Assembly: GCF_001975725.1 (NCBI RefSeq)
Contig: NZ_CP019434.1
Coordinates: 952,453 to 1,016,452 of the forward strand
DNA length: 64,000 nucleotides
Direction of reading: 5' to 3'
From: Acidihalobacter ferrooxydans
GTDB lineage: Bacteria > Pseudomonadota > Gammaproteobacteria > DSM-5130 > Acidihalobacteraceae
Below are positions 1 through 11,548 of the stretch, piece by piece. The number at the start of each line of letters is the position of its first letter. Position 1 is the stretch's first letter. The translations under genes and the position numbers were made by a program. Under the pieces are notes generated by a model. That model did not search any database and was not told the origin of the DNA. It saw nothing but the letters and a program-made list of their open reading frames with translations.

Positions 1-327
1 CAGCACGTCAATGGCGACGTTGCCTACCTCGATGCGCTGTTTATCCGCCAACGGTTCGAAATCGAATTGAACGTTGCCTTTGTTCGACTCATGGAGGCAG
101 TAAACGCCGCCGCAGCGTTCGGCTAGCGAGCGGCCGCCGGAGTAATGATCGGCATGAATATGCGTATCGATAACATGCGTGATACGAACATCCTGCTTGC
201 GGGCTTCCTCAATGAACCAGTCTTCGTCTCCCAGCACGGGGTCGACGGCCACGGCTACGTGGCAGGAACCGCAGCCGAACAGGTAGGACAGGGTGGCGTC
301 CCTGGTGGGTAGTTGTCTGAAAAACAT
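1..327 (-). CDS. MBL-fold metallo-hydrolase, persulfide dioxygenase-like (partial, 3' end outside window)
   Basis: The first 109 residues of a metallo-beta-lactamase-fold enzyme can be read before the window ends. It shows the metal-binding THIHADH signature (HxHxDH) at about residues 55-61, followed by SGG, as in ETHE1/Blh-type persulfide dioxygenases and glyoxalase II. The ATG at 327 follows an AGGAG ribosome binding site about 8 bases upstream. It lies 94 bases downstream of the ArsR-rhodanese regulator on the same strand, which is why I favour oxidation of glutathione persulfide over a generic hydrolase. The C-terminal half, where other metal ligands would lie, is not visible, so substrate assignment is inference. 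Confidence 0.8.
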   Translation of the reverse strand, partial: MFFRQLPTRDATLSYLFGCGSCHVAVAVDPVLGDEDWFIEEARKQDVRITHVIDTHIHADHYSGGRSLAERCGGVYCLHESNKGNVQFDFEPLADKQRIEVGNVAIDVL

Positions 328-421
328 GGTCTATTCTCCTCAATGAAAAAGTTTTACGGTCAGCCTGCCTTGATGGCCAGGGATCATATTTTTGTTGCCT
401 GCATGCGTCATTGAACTCGGT

Positions 422-1087
422 TCACAGCACTTCCTCGACCGGCAGACCTTGCGCTCGCCACTCCGCCACCCCGTCTTCGATGCGCGTAGTGCGGTAACCT
501 TCCCGGTTCAACAAGGTCACGGCCTCCCTGGCCATCACGCAGAACGGCCCGCGGCAATACGCCACGATGGGCTTGTCGTGCGGCAGCTCCGCCAGGCGTT
601 TGCGTACTTCGGCAAGTGGCATGGAGAGCGCATACGGCAGGTGACCGGCAGCGAATTCCGTCTCGGGACGCACGTCCAGTACGACAACCTCGCCCCGTCT
701 GGCTAGTTCAAGCATCTGCGTACGGTTGATCGGAGTCAGTTCTGCCGTCTGTTCCGACATCCTGGCCAGTGCATCTTTCAGTTCCAGCAAATGCGCCTCG
801 GCCAGTGATCGGATACTCACCCAGAAATCCGCCACACTGCGATCAGCGAGGCGATAAAACACGCGCTTACCTTCGCGCCGTGTCTCGACCAAACGGGCCT
901 GGCGTAGTTCCTTGAGGTGCGCGCTGGCCAGCTTGATAGAAATCTCCGCCTCGGCTGCCAGTTGATCGACGGATTTCTCCGCCTGGGCAAGCAGCTCGAT
1001 CAGTTCCAGACGCTTGGGGCTGGCAACCGCCTTGCCAATGCGGGCCACCTGCGCATAAAGCAGATCTTTAATTTCACGCTCAGTCAT
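422..1087 (-). CDS. ArsR-family transcriptional regulator fused to a rhodanese domain
   Basis: This 221-residue protein has an N-terminal ArsR-type winged helix (about residues 10-95) and a C-terminal rhodanese domain (about 118-221). The rhodanese active-site loop contains Cys178 and Cys183 (CRGPFC). The ELCVCDL metal-binding motif of classical ArsR/SmtB proteins is absent, so the signal is more likely a sulfane sulfur species sensed by the rhodanese cysteines than a metal. It probably represses itself and the downstream MBL hydrolase through the palindrome ending 10 bases before its start codon. The architecture is known from sulfur-responsive regulators; the ligand here is inferred. Confidence 0.9.
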   Translation of the reverse strand: MTEREIKDLLYAQVARIGKAVASPKRLELIELLAQAEKSVDQLAAEAEISIKLASAHLKELRQARLVETRREGKRVFYRLADRSVADFWVSIRSLAEAHLLELKDALARMSEQTAELTPINRTQMLELARRGEVVVLDVRPETEFAAGHLPYALSMPLAEVRKRLAELPHDKPIVAYCRGPFCVMAREAVTLLNREGYRTTRIEDGVAEWRAQGLPVEEVL

Positions 1088-1096
1088 ATCAAGTAA

Positions 1097-1120
1097 ACAT
1101 TCTAATGATTATTAGAATGT
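1097..1120. promoter_or_regulatory. Palindromic operator of the ArsR-rhodanese regulator
   Basis: A perfect inverted repeat with 10-base arms (ACATTCTAAT and its complement) around GATT lies 10-33 bases upstream of the regulator's start codon. Position, symmetry and AT-richness fit an ArsR-family operator overlapping promoter or leader, implying autoregulation of the regulator-MBL pair. Confidence 0.75.
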
Positions 1121-1609
1121 AATCTATGAATCAGGCTGCGTCAAATCCAACACAGACACTCCCAGGATGAGTAGCAGATCAATGGGTGTTTCGAGTGATA
1201 ACTCAAACAGCTATTAGGGTCACGTTAGAAATGCATACCAGTCGACCCGGGTGAGGCGTTGGTTGTCCATGGCGTACGCTCGCGTGTGAATGCGCCAGGC
1301 TAGCCTGAAGATTTCACCCGGTCGCTGGCAATTACTGATAACTCACTGGTCGAAAGAGGTATTGTTCGTCGATTAGCGAGTGACGAACTGTTGCCGGACG
1401 AACGCTGGACGCGTCCTCGCACCGATCTGGCCGCCCTCCAGCGGTAATCAATAGGCTGGCTATTGATTCGGTCGCAAATCCACTGGCGAACGCCCAACTG
1501 CGCGATCATCGCGTCCCCGGGTGAAACATCCGGGCTAGAGTAGAAGGCGGGTGGCTGGTAGAAAAAACGGTCTAAAATGGCCGGTTAAGTTCGCACCACC
1601 GGGCTTAAT
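1121..1609. other. Non-coding, apparently decayed region
   Basis: I see no convincing gene here. A short plus-strand open stretch ends at 1444-1446 and is followed by a perfect hairpin at 1446-1468 (9-base stem AATCAATAG, 5-base loop). A second inverted repeat (CCCGG...CCGGG) lies near 1515-1533. Together with the hsdR remnant immediately downstream this looks like degraded accessory DNA. Confidence 0.5.
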
Positions 1610-1835
1610 GGCTATGAGCAGGAGAAGCGCGAATTCCTTGGATTACGTGCTACGTGCCTAAGAGGATCACGGCGTTGATGAACTCGACGTCGAAAGATTG
1701 CCGATTTCCTGCGCATACGATATGGCGGCACAAATGACGCCAACAGGGCGCTCATCGAGGGCAGCGATTCGTGATGCCTTCATCGCGATTCAGGCGCATT
1801 TGTATCAATGGAATGTAGTGTTACGCAGAGATTAA
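1610..1835 (+). pseudogene. hsdR: Remnant of type I restriction HsdR C-terminus
   Basis: Reading across frames recovers the typical end of a type I restriction endonuclease R subunit: YEQEKREF, then LDYVLRA and HGVDELDVE in a second frame, then DFLRIRYGGTNDANRAL in a third, then AIRDAFIAIQAHLY at the end. An in-frame stop and at least two frameshifts separate these blocks, and no upstream HsdR sequence is present. It is a decayed tail, not a functional gene. Confidence 0.8.
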
Positions 1836-2065
1836 GTGAGTGCGCTTAATTGGCAAGAGAAGGGTACTATTGGTGCGATCTTGGTGCAGCGATGCTATTC
1901 TGCCGAGTCATATATGACTCTGGAAAGGAATAAAATTCTTTTGTAACAGTCGCTTATGTTCTGATTTAACTTGATGCGGGTTTTTGATGTGAATTGGCAA
2001 CTATCAGGCAGAACATCTTGAATCTATTGTTATAAGTTATACAGATTAACCATGAATAAACTTTA

Positions 2066-2152
2066 TGGTGCCGAGGAGAGGACTTGAACCTCCACGGGGT
2101 TTCCCCCACTAGCACCTGAAGCTAGCGCGTCTACCAATTTCGCCACCTCGGC
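2066..2152 (-). tRNA. tRNA-Leu (anticodon CAG)
   Basis: The minus strand folds as a class II tRNA: 7-bp acceptor stem (GCCGAGG / CCTCGGC), D-loop with GGTAGACGC, anticodon stem CTAGC/GCTAG around a TTCAGGT loop giving anticodon CAG, a long variable arm (GTGGGGGAAACCCCGT), T-loop GGTTCAAGTCC and an encoded CCA end. It reads CUG leucine codons. Confidence 0.97.
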
Positions 2153-2310
2153 AGTACGAAGACTTTAACTTCGCAACAGGTCGCGCAATTTACAGTGCGC
2201 CCTCTGGCTTGTCAATGCATTATGATGCACCCTCCGCGTTGCCTGGCGACGCATTGTTCCAGACTATAAATGGCGCCATCCGAATCGGGATCAGCGGCGC
2301 TGCACACAGG

Positions 2311-4578
2311 ATGTTTATGACCAGACGCAAGTCCCGCAAGACCCCCGCCGATCCGCACGCCGACCGCGAGGCCGCCAAGTACGAGCGGCCGATTCCCAGC
2401 CGTGAACTGATTCTGTCCATTCTCGACGAGGCTGAAGGCCCGCTCGGCTTCGATGCCGTGGCCGGCGCGCTCGGGCTGCACGAGGACGTCGACATCGAGG
2501 CGTTCGACCGCCGCCTGCGCGCGATGCAGCGCGATGGCCAGTTGGTGCGCAACCGCAATGGCGCGTTTCTGCCGGTCACCGAAAAAGGGCTGATCCGCGG
2601 CCGCGTGCTTGCCCATCCGGACGGTTTCGGTTTTCTTTCGCCGGACGAGGGCGGCGACGACGTGTTCCTCGCACCGCGCCAGATGCGTGGTCTGTTCCAC
2701 GGCGACCGCGCGGTGGTACGCGTGATGGGGCTCGATCATCGTGGCCGCCCGGAAGGCGCGGTCATCGAAGTGCTGGAGCGCAATACGCATCAGGTGGTCG
2801 GGCGTTTCTTCGAAGAGCGCGGCGTGGCTTACGTGTCGCCGGACAACAAGCGCTTGCCGCTGGACGTGCTGATTCCGCCCGAGGACGTGCATAGCGCGCG
2901 CAGCGGTCAGATTGTGCTGGCGGCCATCGTCGAGCAGCCCGGCAAGCACAAGCAGCCGATCGGCAAGATTGTCGAGGTGCTGGGCGAGCACATGGACCCC
3001 GGCATGGAAATCGACATCGCGTTGCGCAGCTACGATCTGCCATTCGAGTGGTCGGAGGCGGTCGAGGCCGAAGCGCGCGCGTTCGGTGCCGAAGTCGACG
3101 CGCAGGCCAAGCGCGGCCGCACCGATCTGCGCGATACGCCGCTGGTCACCATCGACGGCGAGGACGCGCGCGATTTCGACGATGCGGTGTACTGCGAGCC
3201 GCGCGCGGACGGCGGCTGGCGCCTGCTGGTGGCAATCGCCGACGTCAGTCACTACGTGCAACCCGGCAGCGCGCTCGATGCCGAGGCCCGCAAGCGCGGC
3301 ACCTCGGTGTACTTTCCGGGGCAGGTTATTCCGATGTTGCCCGAAGCGCTGTCGAACGGCCTGTGTTCGCTCAACCCGCAGGTCGACCGGCTGGCGCTGG
3401 TGGCGGACATGACGGTGTCCGATGGCGGTGCGCTCAAGGCCTATGAATTCTATCCGGCGGTGATTCGCTCGGCGGCGCGGCTGACATATACCGAGGTGGG
3501 CAGAATCGTTGCCGAGCGCGCGGCGGATGCGCGTAAAAACCGCGAATCTCTGCTGGGGCATCTCGACGCGCTGTACGATGTGTTCAAGGCGCTGGCGCGG
3601 GCGCGCCGCAAACGCGGCGCGATCGATTTCGAGACGCAGGAAACGCGCATCCTGTTCGGCGAGGGGCGCAAGATCGAGCGCATCGTACCGACCACGCGCA
3701 ACGACGCCCACCGCATCATCGAAGAATGCATGATCGTCGCCAACGTGGCCGCCGCCCGGCTGCTCGGCAAGCGCAAGATACCGACGCTCTACCGCGTCCA
3801 CGAAGGCCCCAGCGTGGAACGGCTGGAAAAGCTGCATGCGTTCCTGGCCGGCGTTGGCCTGCAACTCGGCGGTGGCGACTCGCCCGGTCCCAAGGATTAC
3901 GCCGCGCTGATGCGCCAGCTCAAAAACCGGCCGGATGCCGAACTGGTGCAGACCATGCTGCTGCGGTCCTTGCAACAGGCGGTGTACGCGCCTGACAACA
4001 GAGGCCACTTCGGCCTCGCGCATTCGGCTTATGCGCATTTCACCTCGCCGATCCGGCGCTACCCGGATCTGTTGGTGCATCGTGGCATCTACCATGCGCT
4101 CAGCGGCAAAAAACCGGCCACTTTCGACTTCAGCCACAACGACATGGTCACGCTGGGCGAACATTGCTCGATGACCGAGCGGCGTGCCGACGAGGCCGTG
4201 CGCGACGTGGTCGACTGGCTCAAGTGCGAATTCATGCGGGACAAGGTCGGCGAGACCTTCGACGGCCTGGTCAGCACGGTGACCAGCTTTGGCCTGTTCG
4301 TGCAGCTCAAGGATGTCTACGTCGAAGGGCTGGTGCACGTGACCGCGCTGAGCAACGACTACTATCGGTTCGATCCCGTCGGGCAGTGTCTGCGCGGCGA
4401 GCGCGGCGGCCGTGTCTACCGCTTGGGCGATCCGCTGCAAGTGCAGGTCGCACGCGTCGACCTCGACGAACGCAAGATCGATTTCATCCTGCCCGATGCC
4501 GCAGGCGGCAAACCGCAGACCGAGGAGAAATCCCGGGCCAAACGCCGCCGCAGGCCGCGGCGCAAGAAATCGCAATGA
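2311..4578 (+). CDS. rnr: Ribonuclease R (3'-5' exoribonuclease)
   Basis: Processive 3'-5' exoribonuclease that degrades structured RNA. N-terminal helix-turn-helix-like and two cold-shock domains precede the RNB catalytic domain, which contains IDGEDARDFDDA with the catalytic aspartates. An S1 domain follows (GLVSTVTSFGLFVQ) and a strongly basic tail rich in Lys/Arg closes the protein. I place the start at the ATG at 2311 because similarity to family members begins with the REAAKYERPIPSRE segment just after it. An in-frame ATG at 2209 would add 34 atypical residues. The stop overlaps the start of rlmB, so the two are co-translated, as in many gammaproteobacteria. Confidence 0.97.
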   Translation: MFMTRRKSRKTPADPHADREAAKYERPIPSRELILSILDEAEGPLGFDAVAGALGLHEDVDIEAFDRRLRAMQRDGQLVRNRNGAFLPVTEKGLIRGRVLAHPDGFGFLSPDEGGDDVFLAPRQMRGLFHGDRAVVRVMGLDHRGRPEGAVIEVLERNTHQVVGRFFEERGVAYVSPDNKRLPLDVLIPPEDVHSARSGQIVLAAIVEQPGKHKQPIGKIVEVLGEHMDPGMEIDIALRSYDLPFEWSEAVEAEARAFGAEVDAQAKRGRTDLRDTPLVTIDGEDARDFDDAVYCEPRADGGWRLLVAIADVSHYVQPGSALDAEARKRGTSVYFPGQVIPMLPEALSNGLCSLNPQVDRLALVADMTVSDGGALKAYEFYPAVIRSAARLTYTEVGRIVAERAADARKNRESLLGHLDALYDVFKALARARRKRGAIDFETQETRILFGEGRKIERIVPTTRNDAHRIIEECMIVANVAAARLLGKRKIPTLYRVHEGPSVERLEKLHAFLAGVGLQLGGGDSPGPKDYAALMRQLKNRPDAELVQTMLLRSLQQAVYAPDNRGHFGLAHSAYAHFTSPIRRYPDLLVHRGIYHALSGKKPATFDFSHNDMVTLGEHCSMTERRADEAVRDVVDWLKCEFMRDKVGETFDGLVSTVTSFGLFVQLKDVYVEGLVHVTALSNDYYRFDPVGQCLRGERGGRVYRLGDPLQVQVARVDLDERKIDFILPDAAGGKPQTEEKSRAKRRRRPRRKKSQ

Positions 4579-5327
4579 GCCGGGAGTTACGTGAAGCGAC
4601 GCTGCTGCACGGCATCAACGCCGTGGAGTCGGCGCTGGCGCACGACCCCGAACGGGTGCTGACGCTATGGGTCGACGCGGGGCGGGTCGACAAGCGGCTG
4701 GGGGCCCTGATCGAGCAGGCCAGATCGCTCGGCGTGTCCGTGCAGACAAGCTCGCGCAAGGCGCTGGACCGGCGCGTGCCGGGCGGTCATCACCAGGGCG
4801 TGATGGCCGATTACCGTCCGCCGCCGCCGCTCGGCGAAGGTCAGTTGCTCGACCGCGTGGAAGCGGCGGATGCGCCGCTGCTGCTGGTGCTTGATGGCGT
4901 CACCGATCCGCACAATCTCGGTGCCTGCCTGCGCACGGCCGCCGCTGCGGGCGCGCTGGCCGTCGTCGCGCCGCGCGACCGCGCGGCCTCGCTCACGCCG
5001 GTCGCGCGCAAGGCGGCTTCGGGCGCCGCCGACGTGATCCCTTTCGTGCCGGTGACCAACCTGTCGCGCACGCTCGGCTCACTCAAGCAATTCGGCGTCT
5101 GGGTGGTCGGCGCGGCGAGCACCGCGGAGCGTGAACTCTACGCGCAGGATTTGCGCGGTTCCCAGGCGTTGGTGCTGGGTGCAGAGGGCGCCGGCCTGCG
5201 GCGCCTGACGGCCGAGGCCTGCGACGTGCTGGTACGCATTCCGATCAGTGCGACGATGGAAAGCCTGAACGTGTCCGTGGCCGCGGGGGTTTGCCTGTTC
5301 GAGGCAGTGCGGCAGCGGCGGGCCTGA
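4575..5327 (+). CDS. rlmB: 23S rRNA (guanosine-2'-O)-methyltransferase RlmB
   Basis: SpoU/TrmH-family (SPOUT) methyltransferase of 250 residues that methylates the 2'-O of G2251 (E. coli numbering) in 23S rRNA. The three SPOUT motifs are visible: DPHNLGACLRTA, LGAEGAGLR and SLNVSVAAGVCLFE, which form the trefoil knot binding AdoMet. The N-terminal substrate-binding domain begins with LLHGINAVESAL. The ATG at 4575 overlaps the rnr stop codon in an ATGA arrangement, which fixes the start. Confidence 0.97.
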   Translation: MSRELREATLLHGINAVESALAHDPERVLTLWVDAGRVDKRLGALIEQARSLGVSVQTSSRKALDRRVPGGHHQGVMADYRPPPPLGEGQLLDRVEAADAPLLLVLDGVTDPHNLGACLRTAAAAGALAVVAPRDRAASLTPVARKAASGAADVIPFVPVTNLSRTLGSLKQFGVWVVGAASTAERELYAQDLRGSQALVLGAEGAGLRRLTAEACDVLVRIPISATMESLNVSVAAGVCLFEAVRQRRA

Positions 5328-5330
5328 GCC

Positions 5331-5393
5331 GCCTGCGCAGGGGCATTGCCGCCAATCGCCCGATGACCCCCGCAGGCATTTGTGGCCGTTTTT
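5331..5393. terminator. Possible bidirectional terminator between rlmB and the LOG gene
   Basis: Convergent genes are separated by a GC-rich inverted repeat (GCCTGCG at 5331 with CGCAGGC at 5371, extended imperfectly inward by CAGGGG/ACCCC) followed by five T residues at 5389-5393. The loop is long, so this is a moderate call. Confidence 0.4.
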
Positions 5394-6337
5394 CAGCGAT
5401 CAGTTGCGAGCAGGGGGCTGGCGTTTTGCGCATGCCAGTCGAGAATGCCGCTCCAGGCTTCCTGCGCGGTTTCCGCGTACCAGAACAGCTCGCAGTCCTC
5501 TGCGTCGATGCTGCCTGCTTCGGCGAGAAAGTCCGCGTCGAACACGCCGCGCCAATACGCCTCGCCGATCAGCACCACGGGGATTGGCGCGGCTTTGCGC
5601 GTCTGGATCAGGGTCAGCGCGCCGAACAGTTCGTCCAGCGTGCCGAAACCGCCCGGCAGGGCAACGATGGCCGCCGCGCGTTTCATGAAATGCAGCTTGC
5701 GCAGGGCAAAATAGTGGAACTGCAGGCACAGCCCCGGCGTGAGGTACGGGTTGGGGTACTGCTCACGCGGCAGCTTGATGTTGAGGCCGACGGTTTCGGC
5801 GCCGGCATCGCAGGCGCCGCGGTTGGCGGCTTCCATGCCGCCGGGACCGCCGCCGGTCATCACCACCAGGCCCGGGTCGCCGGCCGCACCGACCAATCGG
5901 CCGAGTTCACGGCCGACGTCGTAATAGCGCGAGAGGTCCATGCGCCGCTCGGCCAGCCGCAGGGCGCGGGTGCGCGCCACATCACCGGGATGGGCGGCGG
6001 CTTCGCGATGCGCGGCTTCGAGTTCGCGCCGGGCGGTGTCCGGCTCGCGCAGACGCGTGCTGCCGAATATCACAATGGTGCGCTCGATCCCATGCGCACT
6101 CAGGGTCTGCTCGGCCTTGAGGTAATCGAGTTGCAGACGCAGGCCGCGATTGGCGTCGGTGTGCAGAAAGTCGACGTCGCGGTCGGCCTCGGCGTATGAG
6201 GGATGTTGCATGATCGCCCGCAGACGCGCCGCCGTGTCGGCATCCTCGCTGGCTGACTTGGGTTGTTCCCAGGGCAGCGGTTCGCGGCGCTCGACCGGAT
6301 GCGCCGGCGGCGGTACCTTGTTTCGTGTGTGATTCAT
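5393..6337 (-). CDS. LOG-family (TIGR00730-type) nucleotide phosphoribohydrolase
   Basis: A 314-residue Rossmann-fold protein with the two LOG signatures: GGGPGGMEAANRG (about 162-174) and PGGFGTLDE (228-236, the PGGxGTxxE motif). LOG enzymes cleave the N-glycosidic bond of nucleoside 5'-monophosphates; many were formerly misnamed lysine decarboxylases. The long N-terminal extension is typical of the larger proteobacterial subgroup. The start at 6337 is preceded by an AAGGAG site overlapping the stop of the ppsA remnant. The physiological substrate cannot be read from sequence. Confidence 0.88.
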   Translation of the reverse strand: MNHTRNKVPPPAHPVERREPLPWEQPKSASEDADTAARLRAIMQHPSYAEADRDVDFLHTDANRGLRLQLDYLKAEQTLSAHGIERTIVIFGSTRLREPDTARRELEAAHREAAAHPGDVARTRALRLAERRMDLSRYYDVGRELGRLVGAAGDPGLVVMTGGGPGGMEAANRGACDAGAETVGLNIKLPREQYPNPYLTPGLCLQFHYFALRKLHFMKRAAAIVALPGGFGTLDELFGALTLIQTRKAAPIPVVLIGEAYWRGVFDADFLAEAGSIDAEDCELFWYAETAQEAWSGILDWHAQNASPLLATDR

Positions 6338-6346
6338 GTGGGCTCC

Positions 6347-6628
6347 TTAGCTGGCGCGTGGCGTGCGTGAGAGTTTCGCCTCCGGTTCGAGCACCTGACG
6401 CGTGGTAGCGATCACGGTGTCGGGGTTGATGCTCATCGACTCGATGCCGAGTTCGACCCGGTATTGTGCCATCTCGGGATAGTCGGACGGGGCCTGGTCA
6501 CACAGCCCTGAGTGGATGCCGTTGCGGCGGCAGCCCTCGACCGCCAGCCGGATCATTTCCTTCACGCCCTCGTCGTATTCGTCATCGTCGAAGGCGACGA
6601 TCTCGCTGCCGTTGTGTGCGATTGAATC
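6347..6628 (-). pseudogene. ppsA: C-terminal remnant of phosphoenolpyruvate synthase
   Basis: About 93 codons match the extreme C-terminus of PEP synthase: FDDDEYDEGVKEMIRLAVEG, then CDQAPSDYPEMAQYRVELGI and ESMSINPDTVI, the last part of the PEP-utilising TIM barrel with its CxQAPSDYPE motif. No start codon, phosphohistidine domain or ATP-grasp domain precedes it. Upstream of about 6630 the frame runs into unrelated sequence at the 3' end of the phosphohexomutase gene. It is a truncated gene that now only supplies a leader to the LOG gene. Confidence 0.75.
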
Positions 6629-6666
6629 CGTGGCCGAATCCGGTCGGGGACGGGTCAAGCGCGTTG

Positions 6667-7862
6667 TCAGTCGGTTGCGGCTTCCGGTTCCAGAGCCGCG
6701 ACCAGCGCCGAAAGCGGTGAGTCGATGGCGGTCAGGTGGTTGATCAGCATGATCAACGCGAGCAGCGCATTGGCCGTGCCGGGGAAATCGCTGCTGGCAT
6801 AGTGGCCGGCGGCGTCGAAATAGAGGCCGGGGCGACCGGCGTGCAGGAAGGTCCAGGCGGCGGCCGGTCCTCCGGGCAGCGCGTCTGTCGTGAGGCCGGC
6901 GCGGGTCAGAGCGGATGCCATCTGTGGAGGCAGCCCGCTGTCGTGCACCACGTGCAGGCCGGGCTGTTCCTGTGCCAGCGCGAGGGCCAGTACGGTGCCG
7001 ATAGCATGGGGCGAAACGGGCTGGCCGCGCTCGTCGGTGATGGCGAGAAGGTCGCCGTTGGCATTCAGCGATGCACCGAGATGACAGCCGTTGGTGCTGA
7101 CGCACGTGCCGACAGCTGCGCGGGCTTGCGGCGAGAAGGGATCGGGGCCGCGCGTCGGCAATTTGGAGTCGGGTTTGAAGCCGAGGCGCCACAGGCGCAG
7201 TAGCCGGTAGTGGGGCATGACGGCATCGAACTCGGTGCCGGTCAGGCCGTTGCCGGCGTCGAGGCACAGCTTGAAAAGGCGCTGTGGGCGCAGTTGCTGC
7301 CGCAGCCAGGCGGCATAGGCGGCCTGCGGTTGAGCGCGGCGTAACACCGGATTACACGGGTTGCGGAACAGGTCGTTGAGATCGTAGACGGTCATGGCGT
7401 CGATGACCTGAGCCGCCGCGACCGGCGCGGCGCCCCTCCCGCACAGGCGCATCCCGTTCCAATCGGTCGGGGCGCAATCGCCGGTGACCATGATGCCGCC
7501 GTTCAGGCCGGCATCGGCCACGTACCATTCCAGCTGCGGTGTGGTGCAGGCGCCGATGTGCGTGACGTGATGGCCGCCCGAACGCAGGCCCAGACTGACG
7601 GCTTCAGCCAGCGAGGGCGAGGTTTCGCGTATGTCGTAGCCGATGGCGAACGTGCCGTCGCCGGGGGCCAGCAGGTCGCCGAAGGCGCAGGCCAGCGGCA
7701 TGATCTGGCGGCAGCGCAGAGTCTGTCCGGTGCGGCCGAGGAGGCTGTAGCCATCGATCAGATCCTGCAGCTGCGAAAGGCTGGCGGTTTCCATCGCTAC
7801 GTCTCCTGGGCCGGCGGAGCGCGTGTCAGCGTCCGCCGCCGTGATTCGCTCGTTTTCCGCGT

Positions 7863-7866
<4 letters not shown>
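6667..7866 (-). CDS. Degenerate alpha-D-phosphohexomutase homologue (active site lost)
   Basis: A 399-residue protein aligning along its length with phosphomannomutase/phosphoglucomutase proteins (AIGYDIRETSPSLAEAV, then THIGACTTPQLEW, then CLDAGNGLTG). The phosphoserine loop (usually TASHNP) reads TGDCAPTDWNG at 128-138, with no serine. The metal loop (usually DGDGDR) reads NANGDL at 268-273, losing two aspartates and the arginine. Mutase activity is therefore unlikely. Its ATG overlaps the stop of the H+-ATPase gene (ATGA), fixing the start and implying co-translation. The reading frame is intact, so a non-catalytic or regulatory role is possible; slow decay is the alternative. Confidence 0.75.
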
Positions 7867-10493
<2,627 letters not shown>

Positions 10494-10504
10494 GGCAGTC
10501 TCCT

Positions 10505-11302
10505 TCAGGCTGCAATCATGCCGTTGGCGAAATTCGCCTCGGCATAGGGGAAAACGACGTCGGGATTGGGACGGATCAGCTCGTGGTCCTTGTCCGCATA
10601 GTCCAGGCGGTTGAGCAGGTCTTTGATGATGCTCAGGCGGGTGAGTTTCTTGTCGTCGGCGCGGGCGATGGTCCACGGCGCGAGCGCGCTATGGGTGCGG
10701 GCGAACATCGCGTCGCGGGCCTCGCTGTAGTCGCGCCAGTGCTTCTGCGCGACGGCATCGATCGGACTCATCTTCCACTGTTTGAGCGGGTCTTTGCGGC
10801 GCGCGGCAAGGCGTTTCTTTTGTTCGTCCTTGCTGATGTCGAGGTAGTACTTGATCAGATGGATGCCCGAGCGGATCAGCATCTGCTCGAAGGCCGGCAC
10901 GGTCTCCATGAATTCCTCGTATTCGGCGTCGGTACAAAAGCCCATCACGCGCTCGACACCGGCGCGGTTGTACCAACTGCGGTTGAACAGCACCATTTCT
11001 TCGGCCGCCGGCAGATGCGGCACGTAGCGCTGGAAGTACCAACTCGTGCGATCACGTTCGGAAGGCTTGCCCAGCGCCACCACGCGCGTCTCGCGCGGCG
11101 AGAGATGCTGGACGATGCGCTTGATGGTGCCGTCCTTGCCGCCGCTGTCGCGCCCTTCGAAGAGCACCAGAATGCGGTCGCCGTGGGCGATGATGTGTTT
11201 TTGCAGCTTGACCAGCTCGATTTGCAAGGCGAGCAATTCGTGTTTGTAGTCTTTTTTCGACGGGGTTTCGGGATACGGCGCGGGGGCTGGATGGTGGGGC
11301 AT
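10505..11302 (-). CDS. ppk2: Polyphosphate kinase 2 (PPK2 family)
   Basis: This 265-residue PPK2-family phosphotransferase moves phosphate between polyphosphate and nucleotides. Walker A (EGRDSGGKD, 49-57), Walker B region (FNRSWYNR) and the lid (RRKDPLKQWKMSPID) are all present, the arrangement of single-domain PPK2 enzymes acting on nucleoside mono- or diphosphates. Only 11 bases separate it from the downstream proton ATPase, suggesting polyphosphate-driven nucleotide supply is linked to proton pumping (inference). Two CRP/FNR-type palindromes lie 111-260 bases upstream. Confidence 0.95.
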   Translation of the reverse strand: MPHHPAPAPYPETPSKKDYKHELLALQIELVKLQKHIIAHGDRILVLFEGRDSGGKDGTIKRIVQHLSPRETRVVALGKPSERDRTSWYFQRYVPHLPAAEEMVLFNRSWYNRAGVERVMGFCTDAEYEEFMETVPAFEQMLIRSGIHLIKYYLDISKDEQKKRLAARRKDPLKQWKMSPIDAVAQKHWRDYSEARDAMFARTHSALAPWTIARADDKKLTRLSIIKDLLNRLDYADKDHELIRPNPDVVFPYAEANFANGMIAA

Positions 11303-11412
11303 AGGAGCGTTCCTCCGAGAATGGCGTTCTGCATTGTGGATGTCGTGTTGAGTGTGAAACCGTCGGCGCGCGCGAGTTCATTTTATTTCCACATAGTTGA
11401 AGTGGATCAATA

Positions 11413-11426
11413 TTGATGCCGATCAA
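11413..11426. promoter_or_regulatory. FNR/ANR-type box (TTGAT-N4-ATCAA) upstream of ppk2
   Basis: The sequence TTGATGCCGATCAA matches the FNR consensus at all ten specified positions. Its centre is 117 bases upstream of the ppk2 start, and an AT-rich -10-like TAAAAT follows on the minus strand at roughly class II spacing. This suggests oxygen- or redox-responsive control of ppk2 and the proton ATPase. Confidence 0.6.
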
Positions 11427-11548
11427 AACTGCTTCAATTTATGTGGCCATGACGGACGCCGCCGCACCGATGGTGGAACGCGACGCAGATCCGACAGGTG
11501 TGTTCAATCAAGGTATGGATACCATGCCGATGGTCGATGGAAGCGTCA

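Noticed and set aside
1300..1509. A 69-codon minus-strand frame
   Set aside because: Spans perfect hairpins and lacks similarity; sits in decayed DNA.
2212..4575. A 787-codon minus-strand open frame covering rnr
   Set aside because: It mirrors rnr codon for codon; high third-position GC removes stops from the antisense frame. No similarity or ribosome site, while the sense strand encodes complete RNase R.
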